From Anaerolineales bacterium (GTDB taxonomy: Bacteria > Chloroflexota > Anaerolineae > Anaerolineales > Villigracilaceae), in assembly GCA_016744335.1 (NCBI GenBank), contig JADGEO010000033.1, positions 1-38,388 of the forward strand: a stretch of DNA of 38,388 bases, read 5' to 3'. Under the pieces are notes generated by a model that ran no database searches, was not told the origin of the DNA, and was given only the letters and a program-made list of their open reading frames with translations. This document shows positions 1 to 7,912 of this stretch, piece after piece (within the stretch, counting starts at the first letter, position 1; every line of letters begins with the position of its first letter). Made by a program: the position numbers and the translations under genes.

Positions 1-1493
1 ACCTTGCCCAATCCATCCAACACGATTTGCGCGTTGACACCTACGACCACGTTCAGCATCTTAAACTTGCCTATTTTGAAGATCGCTCTACGGGCGGGCT
101 ACTCTCCATTCTCAACGACGATATCAACCAACTCGAACGCTTTATCAACGGTGGTGTAAACGATATTTGGCAGGTTATTACCACCATTATCGTTATCGGC
201 GGCATTTTCTTCTATACCGCCCCCGAAGTGGCGTGGATGGCGATGCTCCCCATGCCCCTCATTATCTGGGGTAGTATCCGTTTTCAGCGCACCCTTGCGC
301 CCAAATATGCCGCCGTTCGTGAGCAGGTGGGCATTCTCAACGCGCAACTTTCTAATAATCTCAGCGGAATCGCCACCATTAAATCTTTCACATCCGAGAA
401 GCACGAGTTAGGGCGCATCACCACCGAGAGTGACCATTACCGCAAAGCCAACGAGAAAGCCATTAAGTATTCTTCGGCTTTTGTGCCACTTATCCGCCTG
501 ATTATCATGAGCGGATTTATCGCCATTCTCGTTTATGGTGGGCGCATGGTCTTGGCGGGCGAACTCGCGGTTGCCACCTATTCTGTGCTCATTTTCATGA
601 CTCAGCGATTGCTCTGGCCCCTCACCCGTCTTGGCGATACCTTGGATTTATATCAGCGTTCGATGGCGTCCACCGAGCGGATTTTAAATTTATTAGACGC
701 AGACGCTCTCTTGGACGATGGTGATACGCCCCTGAATTTAGGCTTGGTGCGCGGTCAAATAACTTTAGATTCAGCCTCATTCGGATACGCCGCCTCAAAT
801 ACAAACAACGTAATCAATGCCCTAAGCCTCAACATCCCCGCGGGGGATACAGTGGGAATCGTTGGCTCAACGGGCGCGGGTAAAACGACACTCGTGAAGC
901 TCCTGCTCCGTTTCTATGATGTTCAAAGTGGACATATTTCTCTTGATAACCATGACCTTCGTGAGCTAAAACTTGCAGACCTTCGCCGCGCCATTGGTTT
1001 TGTTAGTCAAGATGTCTATCTTTTCCACGGCACAGTCCGTGAGAATATCGCTTATGGCACATTTGATGCGACAGACGCAGAAATTATCAAAGCCGCCAAA
1101 ATCGCTGAAGCCCACGATTTTATAATGAGTTTCCCCGATGGTTATAACACCATAGTCGGTGAACGTGGTCAAAAACTCAGCGGTGGTCAACGTCAGCGTG
1201 TTTCTATTGCCAGAGCTGTCCTAAAAAATCCCCCAGTTCTCATCCTAGACGAAGCGACTTCCTCGGTAGACAACGAAACCGAAGCCTTAATCCAACGCTC
1301 ATTAGAGAAGATTGCGGTTGGGCGCACAACCATTGTCATTGCTCATCGCCTTTCTACCATTCGCAACGCCGATAAGATTTTTGTGCTAGAGCATGGTCAG
1401 CTAAAAGAAGAAGGCAAACACGATGAGTTGATTGCTCAAGAGGGAATCTACGCCCTACTTTGGGGTGTTCAGACAGGCGCACAAAAAGAATAG
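1..1493 (+). CDS. ABC exporter, fused permease/ATPase half-transporter (5' truncated by window edge)
   Basis: The reading frame is open from base 3, so the true start lies before the window. The first visible residues match the intracellular-loop region of MsbA/LmrA-type exporters. The membrane domain occupies roughly the first 215 visible residues, with hydrophobic segments near [13 protein letters not shown] and [14 protein letters not shown]. The nucleotide-binding domain follows, with Walker [10 protein letters not shown], a Q-loop (FVSQDV), signature LSGGQRQRV, Walker [12 protein letters not shown] and the switch His in IAHRLS. Such half-transporters work as dimers, often with an adjacent partner gene that would lie upstream. 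The substrate cannot be told: lipid, drug or peptide are all possible. Confidence 0.93.
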   Translation, partial: LAQSIQHDLRVDTYDHVQHLKLAYFEDRSTGGLLSILNDDINQLERFINGGVNDIWQVITTIIVIGGIFFYTAPEVAWMAMLPMPLIIWGSIRFQRTLAPKYAAVREQVGILNAQLSNNLSGIATIKSFTSEKHELGRITTESDHYRKANEKAIKYSSAFVPLIRLIIMSGFIAILVYGGRMVLAGELAVATYSVLIFMTQRLLWPLTRLGDTLDLYQRSMASTERILNLLDADALLDDGDTPLNLGLVRGQITLDSASFGYAASNTNNVINALSLNIPAGDTVGIVGSTGAGKTTLVKLLLRFYDVQSGHISLDNHDLRELKLADLRRAIGFVSQDVYLFHGTVRENIAYGTFDATDAEIIKAAKIAEAHDFIMSFPDGYNTIVGERGQKLSGGQRQRVSIARAVLKNPPVLILDEATSSVDNETEALIQRSLEKIAVGRTTIVIAHRLSTIRNADKIFVLEHGQLKEEGKHDELIAQEGIYALLWGVQTGAQKE

Positions 1494-1498
1494 AAGAT

Positions 1499-1530
1499 GT
1501 GCATTGCATCCGCTTTTAGATGCGTTGCAC
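1499..1530. repeat. imperfect hairpin after the ABC transporter gene
   Basis: Two 12-base arms (1499-1510 and 1519-1530) pair at 10 of 12 positions around an 8-base loop. There is no T-run behind it, so it is a poor intrinsic terminator. It may be a transcript-end stabiliser or a relic repeat. Confidence 0.4.
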
Positions 1531-1610
1531 GTCTTTGCACTTATTCATCACAAAAATTCCGTGAGAATCTGCCTAATCTGCAAAAATTGTGTTTTATTCA
1601 CGTCTCATTA

Positions 1611-1625
1611 TGTTAGAATCACCGC
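1611..1625 (+). promoter_or_regulatory. extended -10 promoter directly in front of the MoaD-like gene (leaderless)
   Basis: The sequence TGTTAGAAT (1611-1619) is an extended -10 box. Only six bases separate it from the ATG at 1626, and no Shine-Dalgarno sequence is present. Transcription would start at or next to the ATG. The same arrangement recurs at several genes in this window. Confidence 0.5.
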
Positions 1626-1865
1626 ATGAAAATCACCCTCAAATTAATTGCCCCCTATAGAAAATTATTACCCCCCAATACAAAAGGCAATAAAATAGAG
1701 ATAGTCGTTAAAAAAGAGACCACAATCTCAGACTTGATGGCGCGATTTGGTGTCCCGCAAGATAAAACTTCTGTAATTCTGTTGAATGGATTGACTGTCC
1801 CGCTCTCCACAAAAATAAGTGAAGGCGATGTCGTGACTGCATTCTCAGCACTTGCTGGAGGCTAA
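1626..1865 (+). CDS. MoaD/ThiS-family ubiquitin-like sulfur-carrier protein
   Basis: This 79-residue protein has the size and layout of a beta-grasp sulfur carrier and ends in the diagnostic C-terminal Gly-Gly (SALAGG), which is adenylated and thiocarboxylated in MoaD and ThiS. The segment VILLNGLTVP followed by ISEGDVV is typical of the family. It lies 99 bases upstream of a tungsten aldehyde oxidoreductase gene on the same strand. MoaD-like genes often accompany such enzymes, where they probably supply sulfur for the pterin dithiolene. No moaE or thiG is nearby, so a cofactor role for the neighbouring enzyme is inferred from context. Confidence 0.85.
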   Translation: MKITLKLIAPYRKLLPPNTKGNKIEIVVKKETTISDLMARFGVPQDKTSVILLNGLTVPLSTKISEGDVVTAFSALAGG

Positions 1866-1872
1866 AAAGAAT

Positions 1873-1945
1873 AACCGCCAAGACATGAAGAAATACCAAG
1901 TTTTTTAATTTTTCTTTTCTTGGTTTTCTCTGCGTCTTGGCGGTT
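1873..1945. repeat. intergenic inverted repeat, CCGCCAAG family, copy 1
   Basis: Perfect 12-bp ends (1873-1884 AACCGCCAAGAC and 1934-1945, its complement) enclose a weaker second pair of arms (CCAAG/CTTGG) around an A/T-rich centre. It fills the gap between the sulfur carrier and the oxidoreductase genes, and the latter's ribosome-binding site begins just after it. Related copies lie at 17908-18015 and 19302-19374. Confidence 0.8.
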
Positions 1946-1964
1946 CAAAAAAGGAGAATATAAA

Positions 1965-3782
1965 ATGTACGGATGGCATGGAAAGATATTAAGAGTTGAT
2001 TTAACCAATTCAAAAACTTCAATCGAAGATGTAGACCCTAAAATCGCCAAAGATTATCTTGGCGGGCGGGGATGGGCAATTCGGTATTTGACGGATGAAG
2101 TTGACCCGTTGGTTGAACCCCTAGACCCTGAAAACAAGCTTATTTTTGCTACAGGTCCCCTTACAGCGACCACAGCCCCAACGGGCAATCGCTATATGGT
2201 GGTCACTAAATCCCCGTTAACGGGCGCGCTGGCGCACTCGAACTCTGGTGGCGACTTCCCCACTTGGTTGAAACGCACGGGATTTGACCTTGTTATCTTT
2301 GAAGGTAAGGCAGAAAAACCAGTTTATCTTTGGGTTAATGAAGACGAAGTAGAAATCCGCTCGGCAGAGCATTTGTGGGGGCAAGATGTGCCGGGCACAA
2401 CAGATGCCCTCTTGGCGGCAACCAACCCTAAGGCAAAGGTCGCCTGCATTGGTCCCGCAGGAGAAAACCTGGTATTGATGGCGGCAATTATGAACGATAA
2501 AGACCGCGCCGCGGCGAGATCCGGTGTCGGGGCTGTCATGGGTAGTAAAAATCTGAAGGGCGTAGTCGCGTTCGGGAAGAAAAATCCCCCCTTCGCCGAT
2601 GATGAGGCAATGCGCTCCTTGAGCAAAAAAATCTACAAAGAAGTGGGCGTAGATATGAAAGCTGGCTCCACGTTGCGTGAACACGGTACGGCGTATGTTC
2701 CCCAAGTAACCAACGCACTCGGCATTTTGCCGACCAGAAACTGGCAAGAAGGCACTTTTGAAGGTGTAGATACGATTGACGGACCCACATTAACCGAAAA
2801 ATACCTCATCAAACCAAAACCCTGCTATCGTTGTCCAATTGCTTGTGGACGGCTCACCGAAGTGCCTAGCGGTAAATATGCGGGCAAGGGAGAAGGTCCT
2901 GAGTATGAGACCATCTCTTCCTTTGGCTCAGGGTGTGGCGTAGATAATCTTGCCGCTGTCACCAAAGCAAATTATTGGTGCAACGAGTTAGGCTTAGATA
3001 CCATTTCAACGGGCATGACTATTGCAGTTGCGATGGAAATGTACGAAAAAGGCTATCTAGCAGAAGATGAAATTGGGCAACCGCTCCGTTTCGGCGATGC
3101 AGATGCGATGATAGATATGGTACAAAAAATGGCGTACCGTGATGGCTTTGGCAACGAACTCGCAGAGGGCAGTTACCGTTTTGCGGATAAATATGGACAC
3201 CCCGAGTTGGCAGTAACGACCCGTAAACAAGAATTCCCCGGCTACGATCCGCGTGGCGCACAGGGCATGGGCTTGCTCTATGCCACATCTAACAAAGGTG
3301 CATCCCACATGGAAGGTGATGTTGCCTACGAAGAAGTTTTCGGCACGCCTGTCAAAGAAGACCCGCATAGCGTAAAAGGTAAAGCGGAGTTGGTAGCATG
3401 GTATCAAGATGCCTTCTCGCTTATTGATTCATCTGGTTTATGTGTGTTCTTGGCGTTGCGCTATGTTTTCAACAAAGACCGCCTGATTTTGCCCACCATT
3501 CTTTCTGAGTTAATGACTTATGCCACTGGCGTAGATTATGACCCCTACGATATTATGAACGCCGCCGACCGTGTTTACACATTAGAGCGCACCTTCTTAA
3601 TCAAAGCCGGCTCCACCGAAGATACCCTTCCGCCCCGCATGTTGAACGAGCCGCTCCCCGACGGACCCGCTAAAGGGCAGGTCAATCGCCTAGACGAAAT
3701 GCTCCCCGATTATTATAAAGTTCGCGGCTGGGATGAGAACGGCGTTCCGACTGAGGAGAAGAAAGCAGAGCTGGGTATCTAA
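1965..3782 (+). CDS. aor: tungsten-containing aldehyde:ferredoxin oxidoreductase (AOR family)
   Basis: AOR enzymes interconvert aldehydes and carboxylic acids with ferredoxin, using a tungsten bis-pterin cofactor and one [4Fe-4S] cluster. The ATG at 1965 is chosen because AAGGAG lies at 1951-1956; it gives 605 residues, the normal family length. An upstream in-frame start at 1920 would run through an inverted repeat. The N-terminus YGWHGKILRVDL, GGRGWA and the segment around TGPLTATTAPTGNRY are typical. Cluster ligands are C287, C290 and C294 (CYRCPIAC) plus C493 in DSSGLC. The first pterin motif reads NELGLD (340-345), with Asn for the usual first Asp. Substrate range cannot be read from sequence; acid/aldehyde detoxification or amino-acid fermentation are plausible roles. 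Confidence 0.94.
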   Translation: MYGWHGKILRVDLTNSKTSIEDVDPKIAKDYLGGRGWAIRYLTDEVDPLVEPLDPENKLIFATGPLTATTAPTGNRYMVVTKSPLTGALAHSNSGGDFPTWLKRTGFDLVIFEGKAEKPVYLWVNEDEVEIRSAEHLWGQDVPGTTDALLAATNPKAKVACIGPAGENLVLMAAIMNDKDRAAARSGVGAVMGSKNLKGVVAFGKKNPPFADDEAMRSLSKKIYKEVGVDMKAGSTLREHGTAYVPQVTNALGILPTRNWQEGTFEGVDTIDGPTLTEKYLIKPKPCYRCPIACGRLTEVPSGKYAGKGEGPEYETISSFGSGCGVDNLAAVTKANYWCNELGLDTISTGMTIAVAMEMYEKGYLAEDEIGQPLRFGDADAMIDMVQKMAYRDGFGNELAEGSYRFADKYGHPELAVTTRKQEFPGYDPRGAQGMGLLYATSNKGASHMEGDVAYEEVFGTPVKEDPHSVKGKAELVAWYQDAFSLIDSSGLCVFLALRYVFNKDRLILPTILSELMTYATGVDYDPYDIMNAADRVYTLERTFLIKAGSTEDTLPPRMLNEPLPDGPAKGQVNRLDEMLPDYYKVRGWDENGVPTEEKKAELGI

Positions 3783-3947
3783 ACATTAGATTTGTGGGAT
3801 GCGTCCGCGATTTTAACTTGAGTGCCCGCCCCAAACATCTACGCGGCGTAAACGGGCTTGCCCCCAATGCTGTAGAAACTTGGTTTTTTAATCGAAAAAG
3901 AAGGAAAGGGCGAGTTTCTTAACTGCTATCAAAAATCCCCCCAATAA

Positions 3948-3983
3948 AAAAGAGTCGGATGATACAATTCACCCGACTCTTTT
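3948..3983. terminator. intrinsic terminator after the AOR gene
   Basis: A perfect 11-bp stem AAAAGAGTCGG (3948-3958) pairs with CCGACTCTTTT (3973-3983) around a 14-base loop, ending in T's. The A/T tails on both sides could let it act in either direction. Confidence 0.75.
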
Positions 3984-4012
3984 CTATATCAATGATAAAA
4001 TACTCCGCTTCA

Positions 4013-4064
4013 CAGTAGATCAGTAAACTAGTAAATCAACAGACCAGTAAGACAGTAGACCACG
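4013..4064. repeat. degenerate short tandem array upstream of obgE
   Basis: Words of the form CAGTAGA, CAGTAAA and CAGACCAGTAA are reiterated about every 8-11 bases for about 50 bases. The same word family recurs downstream of the NifU-like gene (29697-29720) and behind the nucleotidyltransferase gene (from about 30225). Confidence 0.6.
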
Positions 4065-4074
4065 AGATAATCCC

Positions 4075-5337
4075 ATGTTCATAGATCAAGCAGAAATTTT
4101 TGTAAGTTCAGGCAAAGGCGGTAATGGCATTGTCCACTTTCGCCGTGAAAAATATGTTCCACGGGGCGGACCCGATGGCGGTGATGGTGGTAAAGGTGGC
4201 GATGTTATTTTTTGCGTCACATCCCACATCAACACCCTCGCCAACTTCCGTCACAAACGCCGCTATGTTGCCGATGATGGCAAACGTGGTGGGCGTAACA
4301 ATCGTTATGGTAAATCAGGTGAAGACCTCATCATCAATGTCCCCGCAGGGACCTTGATTTATGATGAAGATATTGATGAACTTCTCGGTGATCTCACCGA
4401 AGAAGGGCAAGAACTAGTTATCTGTGAAGGTGGGCGGGGAGGGCGTGGTAACACGCATTTTAAAAATTCTCGTCATCAAACGCCGCGTACCGCAGAAAAA
4501 GGTGCGCCACCCATAGAAAAAAATATTCGAATGGAGTTGAAGTTAATAGCCGATATCGGCTTGGTCGGTGTCCCCAACGCGGGGAAGTCAACACTTCTCA
4601 CCTCCCTAACCAATGCGCGTCCTAAAATTGGTGCTTATCCTTTTACGACCCTTATTCCCAATTTAGGGGTTGCCAAATTCGGTGAATTTGAAAGTGTTGT
4701 CCTTGCCGATATTCCCGGATTAATTGAAGGCGCATCTGAAGGCGTGGGTTTAGGACACGAGTTTTTACGCCATGTTCAACGGACTCGTATCTTAATTCAC
4801 TTGTTAGATGGTATGAGCGAAGACCCTATTGCCGATTTTAGCCAAATCAATACCGAGCTATCTCTCTTTGACCCTCAACTTGGCGAAAAACCGCAAATTA
4901 TTGCTTATAATAAAATGGACCAACCCGCAGTTGCCGAACGCTGGGAAGAAATCAAAGCTGAGATGGAAGAACGCGGGTATGAAATTATGGCAATTTCAGC
5001 AATGGCGCGCACCGATATTCATGAGTTATTGATGAAGGCGGTAGAAAAACTCTCTCAAATGCCTACGCTTGAAGAAGAAGCCCCTATGCCGCTGTATAGC
5101 GCAGAAACTGACCCGAATGAGTTTGAAATCACCCGTATCAACGATGGCGATTGGCAAGTCAGCGGGGAGTCGATTGAGCGTGCGGCTAAAATGACTTATT
5201 GGGAGCATTCTGGATCAATTCGCCGTTTCCAGAAGATTATGCAAGCCCTTAAGATTGATGTCGCTCTCCGTGAGAAGGGAATTATTGAAGGCGATACTGT
5301 TTTCATTGGTGAATATGAGTTGGAGTGGAGTGAGTAG
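4075..5337 (+). CDS. obgE: Obg-family GTPase ObgE/CgtA
   Basis: Obg is an essential GTPase tied to 50S subunit maturation and stress signalling. The 420-residue protein has the full three-part layout. The glycine-rich Obg fold covers about 1-158 (for example GGPDGGDGGKGGD). The G domain has GVPNAGKS (165-172), the switch I region around TTLIPN, DIPG (212-215) and NKMD (279-282). A C-terminal OCT domain runs from about 345 to 420. No clear Shine-Dalgarno precedes the ATG; the bases before it are a degenerate repeat array. No ribosomal protein genes (rplU, rpmA) are next to it, unlike the common arrangement. Confidence 0.97.
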   Translation: MFIDQAEIFVSSGKGGNGIVHFRREKYVPRGGPDGGDGGKGGDVIFCVTSHINTLANFRHKRRYVADDGKRGGRNNRYGKSGEDLIINVPAGTLIYDEDIDELLGDLTEEGQELVICEGGRGGRGNTHFKNSRHQTPRTAEKGAPPIEKNIRMELKLIADIGLVGVPNAGKSTLLTSLTNARPKIGAYPFTTLIPNLGVAKFGEFESVVLADIPGLIEGASEGVGLGHEFLRHVQRTRILIHLLDGMSEDPIADFSQINTELSLFDPQLGEKPQIIAYNKMDQPAVAERWEEIKAEMEERGYEIMAISAMARTDIHELLMKAVEKLSQMPTLEEEAPMPLYSAETDPNEFEITRINDGDWQVSGESIERAAKMTYWEHSGSIRRFQKIMQALKIDVALREKGIIEGDTVFIGEYELEWSE

Positions 5338-5339
5338 TA

Positions 5340-5382
5340 AGTTGGAAGGTTAGAAAGTTTGAAAGTGTAAAGGTTAAAAGTA
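5340..5382. repeat. degenerate AAGTTTGAAAG-type simple repeat after obgE
   Basis: Words such as GGAAGGTTAGAAAG, TTTGAAAGTG and AAAGGTTAAAAG follow each other. The same word family fills the etfB upstream region (about 28361-28430). Confidence 0.45.
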
Positions 5383-5415
5383 AAAAAACACGAGAACAAA
5401 GCTCTCGTGTTTTTT
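5383..5415. terminator. intrinsic terminator after obgE
   Basis: A perfect 13-bp stem (5383-5395 and 5403-5415, with core CACGAGA/TCTCGTG) flanks a 7-base loop and ends in a T-run. Confidence 0.8.
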
Positions 5416-5494
5416 CTTTGGGTTTCTCTTTCTACGTTTTGCATTTGATGCCGTGCGATGCTTATTAACATAGAAATGAAAAATAATCGCTTCT

Positions 5495-5660
5495 GCATGG
5501 ACGTAAACGTCCATGCTCAAGGCTGAAGCCTGCTAAAGCAGACTCTTTTTAGCCGACTTTAGTCGGGTTTAGCCTATTAGCACGGGCGTTAACGCCCGTG
5601 CGGCGTTAGATTTATCCTAAAAACAAGAACAACCACAAATTCTGTTAGAACTAGAAAAAT
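5495..5660 (+). repeat. composite multi-hairpin intergenic element, copy A
   Basis: This stretch strings together perfect hairpins: arms GCATGGACG with loop TAAA (5495-5516), CTGC-TAAA-GCAG (5530-5541), CCGAC-TTTA-GTCGG (5553-5566) and arms GCACGGGCG with loop TTAA (5580-5601). A non-palindromic tail with the word TTATCCTAAAAACAA follows. The whole element is present again, inverted, at about 37368-37524. It accounts for the obgE-aspA gap; no gene is seen there. Confidence 0.85.
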
Positions 5661-5694
5661 AAAGGGCACTCAAGCCCAAATTACGCGCGTAGCA

Positions 5695-7086
5695 CTATTC
5701 CCCAATCAACGATTCGGGGCGCAGAATCTCATTCAATTCTTCTTTATCTAATAATCCTTTTTCTAGCACAATCTCAACCACACCGCGCCCACTTTTATGC
5801 GCCTCTGCCGCAACTGCGCTGGCGTTCTCGTATCCGATATGCGGATTTAATGCGGTGACGATGCCAATTGATTTATCTATCATTTCTCGTAAATCGTCGC
5901 GATTGGCGGTGATGCCTACCACGCATCGCTCAGAAAGGGTGAGACAGCCACGGGTTAAAAAGGTGAGGCTGTTGAAAAGGTTGCGGGTGATAATCGGCTC
6001 AAAGGCGTTGAGTTGAAGTTGCCCCGCCTCTGCCGCAAATGAGATGGTGATGTCGTTTCCGATGACTTCAAAGGCAATTTGGTTGACTACTTCAGGAATA
6101 ACTGGATTGACCTTGCCAGGCATGATGCTAGAGCCTGCCTGCACCGGCGGAAGATTGATTTCGTTAAAGCCTACACGGGGACCTGATGAGAGTAGGCGTA
6201 AATCGTTGCACGTTTTCGATAGCTTGACTGCAACACGTTTGAGAACACCTGAAAGCTGAACGAACGCGCCTGCATCTTGAGTGGCTTCGACCAAATTTCC
6301 CGCGGTGATAAGCGGAATATTGGTGGTTTCTGCGAGAAAATCGCAAGCTACCTTCGCATAGCCTTTGGGGGCATTGATACCTGTGCCAATTGCCGTTGCG
6401 CCGAGATTGATTTCTTTAATTAACAGCGATGCTTCTCGTAGACGGTCGCGGTCTTCTGAGAGCATGATGGCGAAGGCTCTAAACTCTTGCCCTAGCGTCA
6501 TCGGTACAGCGTCTTGGAGTTGGGTTCGCCCCATTTTAAGAATATCGCAGAATTCATCGGCTTTTTGCTCAAAGGATTTTTGCAAAACGCCCATTGCGTC
6601 AATTAGATTATCAATTTTAGACTGTAAGGCAACTTTAATGGCGGTGGGGTAGACATCGTTGGTGCTTTGACTCATATTAACGTGTTCTAGGGGGTGCAAT
6701 TTAGCATAATTGCCGCGCTCTTCCCCAAGATATTCAAGGGCGCGATTGGCGATCACTTCGTTGGCATTCATGTTGGTTGAGGTGCCTGCTCCACCCTGAA
6801 TAATATCTACCACAAAACAATCGTGCAGTTCACCTTTCAGAATATCATCACAGGCACGGATGATAGCATCTTTTTTTAGATCATCGAGCAAATCAAATTG
6901 GTGGTTTGCTAATGCAGAGGCTTTTTTCACAGAAGCGAGTGCATTTATAAGTTCTGGGTAGGCACTAATTGCTGTCCCAGAAATGGGGAAATTCTCAACG
7001 GCACGCAGGGAGTGGATCCCGTAGTAGGCATCGGCAGGGACTTCTTTATAGCCAAGTAAATCGTGTTCTGTACGAGTTTTTGTCAT
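5695..7086 (-). CDS. aspA: aspartate ammonia-lyase (aspartase)
   Basis: Aspartase reversibly deaminates L-aspartate to fumarate and ammonia. The 463-residue protein belongs to the aspartase/fumarase superfamily, with TSTNMNANEV and SQSTNDVYPTA in the N-terminal half and the mobile catalytic loop GSSIMPGKVNPV at about 316-327. Aspartase is favoured over class II fumarase because PVIPEVVNQ follows the loop and AAEAGQLQLNAFEP matches known AspA proteins. The start at 7086 has AAGGA a few bases upstream. It is a single-gene unit facing the obgE group. It could feed aspartate carbon to fumarate in anaerobic metabolism; no transporter is adjacent. Confidence 0.93.
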   Translation of the reverse strand: MTKTRTEHDLLGYKEVPADAYYGIHSLRAVENFPISGTAISAYPELINALASVKKASALANHQFDLLDDLKKDAIIRACDDILKGELHDCFVVDIIQGGAGTSTNMNANEVIANRALEYLGEERGNYAKLHPLEHVNMSQSTNDVYPTAIKVALQSKIDNLIDAMGVLQKSFEQKADEFCDILKMGRTQLQDAVPMTLGQEFRAFAIMLSEDRDRLREASLLIKEINLGATAIGTGINAPKGYAKVACDFLAETTNIPLITAGNLVEATQDAGAFVQLSGVLKRVAVKLSKTCNDLRLLSSGPRVGFNEINLPPVQAGSSIMPGKVNPVIPEVVNQIAFEVIGNDITISFAAEAGQLQLNAFEPIITRNLFNSLTFLTRGCLTLSERCVVGITANRDDLREMIDKSIGIVTALNPHIGYENASAVAAEAHKSGRGVVEIVLEKGLLDKEELNEILRPESLIGE

Positions 7087-7159
7087 TGTTTTTTCCTTAA
7101 ACGATAATTTTAAAAATCCTACTGTGTATTGCTGATTTCGTAAAGGCTTTCTTAAAAGA

Positions 7160-7197
7160 AAAGAAGAGATATTTTTACTTCAAAGCATCTCTTCTTT
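7160..7197. terminator. hairpin upstream of aspA, possible terminator for the broken minus-strand gene
   Basis: An 11-bp perfect stem (7160-7170 AAAGAAGAGAT and 7187-7197, its complement) has a 16-base A/T-rich loop. It coincides with the end of the degenerate minus-strand frame at 7180-7447. Confidence 0.5.
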
Positions 7198-7447
7198 ATA
7201 GTAGTTCGAATTAGAATTTTTGGATTTAAGGCTTCCAATAAATATTTTCCGTGGTAAATTAATAGCAATTACTTGAGAAGATGCAATCAAGTTGCCTGAA
7301 TCTTCTCCGTAAATAGGTCTTAGTTTTTCTCGTATTTCTTCTGAAGGTTGAGACTATTTAATGCCCATTCTAGCCGGTTTAATCGCTAGTTCATAGTCGT
7401 ATTTGTGCGTCTTCTGTTTGCAAACTTTTTAACCATTTCTCTTCCAT
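7180..7447 (-). pseudogene. probable broken small gene, unidentified
   Basis: On the minus strand an ATG at 7447 begins MEEKWLKSLQTEDAQ. A +1-type shift is then needed to continue as KYDYELAIKPARMGIK. One in-frame TAG (7354-7356) follows, and beyond it about 57 more open codons (SQPSEEIREKLRPIYGEDSG and onward) end at TGA 7180-7182. The pieces together would make about 85-90 residues. The composition looks protein-like, but no family is recognised. It could be a decayed gene or a chance open frame. Confidence 0.3.
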
Positions 7448-7912
7448 TATGTTCTCTATTATATTATTGTAGGTATTAAAGATGAGAAAGTAATAGCATA
7501 AGGTGCTAAATAAGCTATAAGCCCCCTTGCAAACAGGGTGTACGCACTAGAATCTCTGTTTCGTGCGGGCTAAAGCCGCTTTCTCAGTATATGAAAGCCC
7601 TTCGAGCAAGAAAAGAGTCGGATTTATCCGACTTCCATAGGCTGAGGCAGGACTTTAGTCCACACCGCTGGATATTTTCTACGAAAAAGACCCTTTTGAA
7701 GAAAAATTCTTAGAAAAATATACGGATTTCTCAAAAAATGCAGGTGAATTCGTCTTGATTTTAGTGCGTTTGCCCTGCCCCCACATTTGTTATGAAATTC
7801 CTAGCTATTGCGGAGCAATTACCCTGATAAGGCAGAGAGTGTTCAGGTTTTACTTTTTCTCCATTATGTTTTCGTCACATAACCCTCAAAATCCCATGAT
7901 AAACTTTCCCTT
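7448..7912. other. gene-free stretch before the PAS kinase, with hairpin relics
   Basis: No convincing gene is present. About 7563-7665 holds three hairpins with TAAA/TTTA loops: GGC-TAAA-GCC (7568-7577), AGTCGGA-TTTA-TCCGACT (7616-7633) and GGAC-TTTA-GTCC (7650-7661). An open plus frame of about 85 codons runs from about 7660 to 7915, but it has no start or RBS in its first half and no recognised motif. Confidence 0.5.
7897..7912 (+). promoter_or_regulatory. extended -10 box directly before the PAS kinase ATG
   Basis: TG at 7897-7898 precedes TAAACT (7900-7905). Seven bases then lead to the ATG at 7913, and no Shine-Dalgarno is present. This fits a leaderless transcript like that of the MoaD-like gene. 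Confidence 0.35.

Noticed and set aside
1432..1629. A 65-codon frame bridging the ABC transporter end and the sulfur-carrier start
   Set aside because: It starts inside the ABC gene in another frame, covers an imperfect hairpin and has no ribosome-binding site.
2217..2747. A 176-codon minus-strand frame inside the AOR gene
   Set aside because: It overlaps a gene with all its cluster ligands; no motif or start site supports it.
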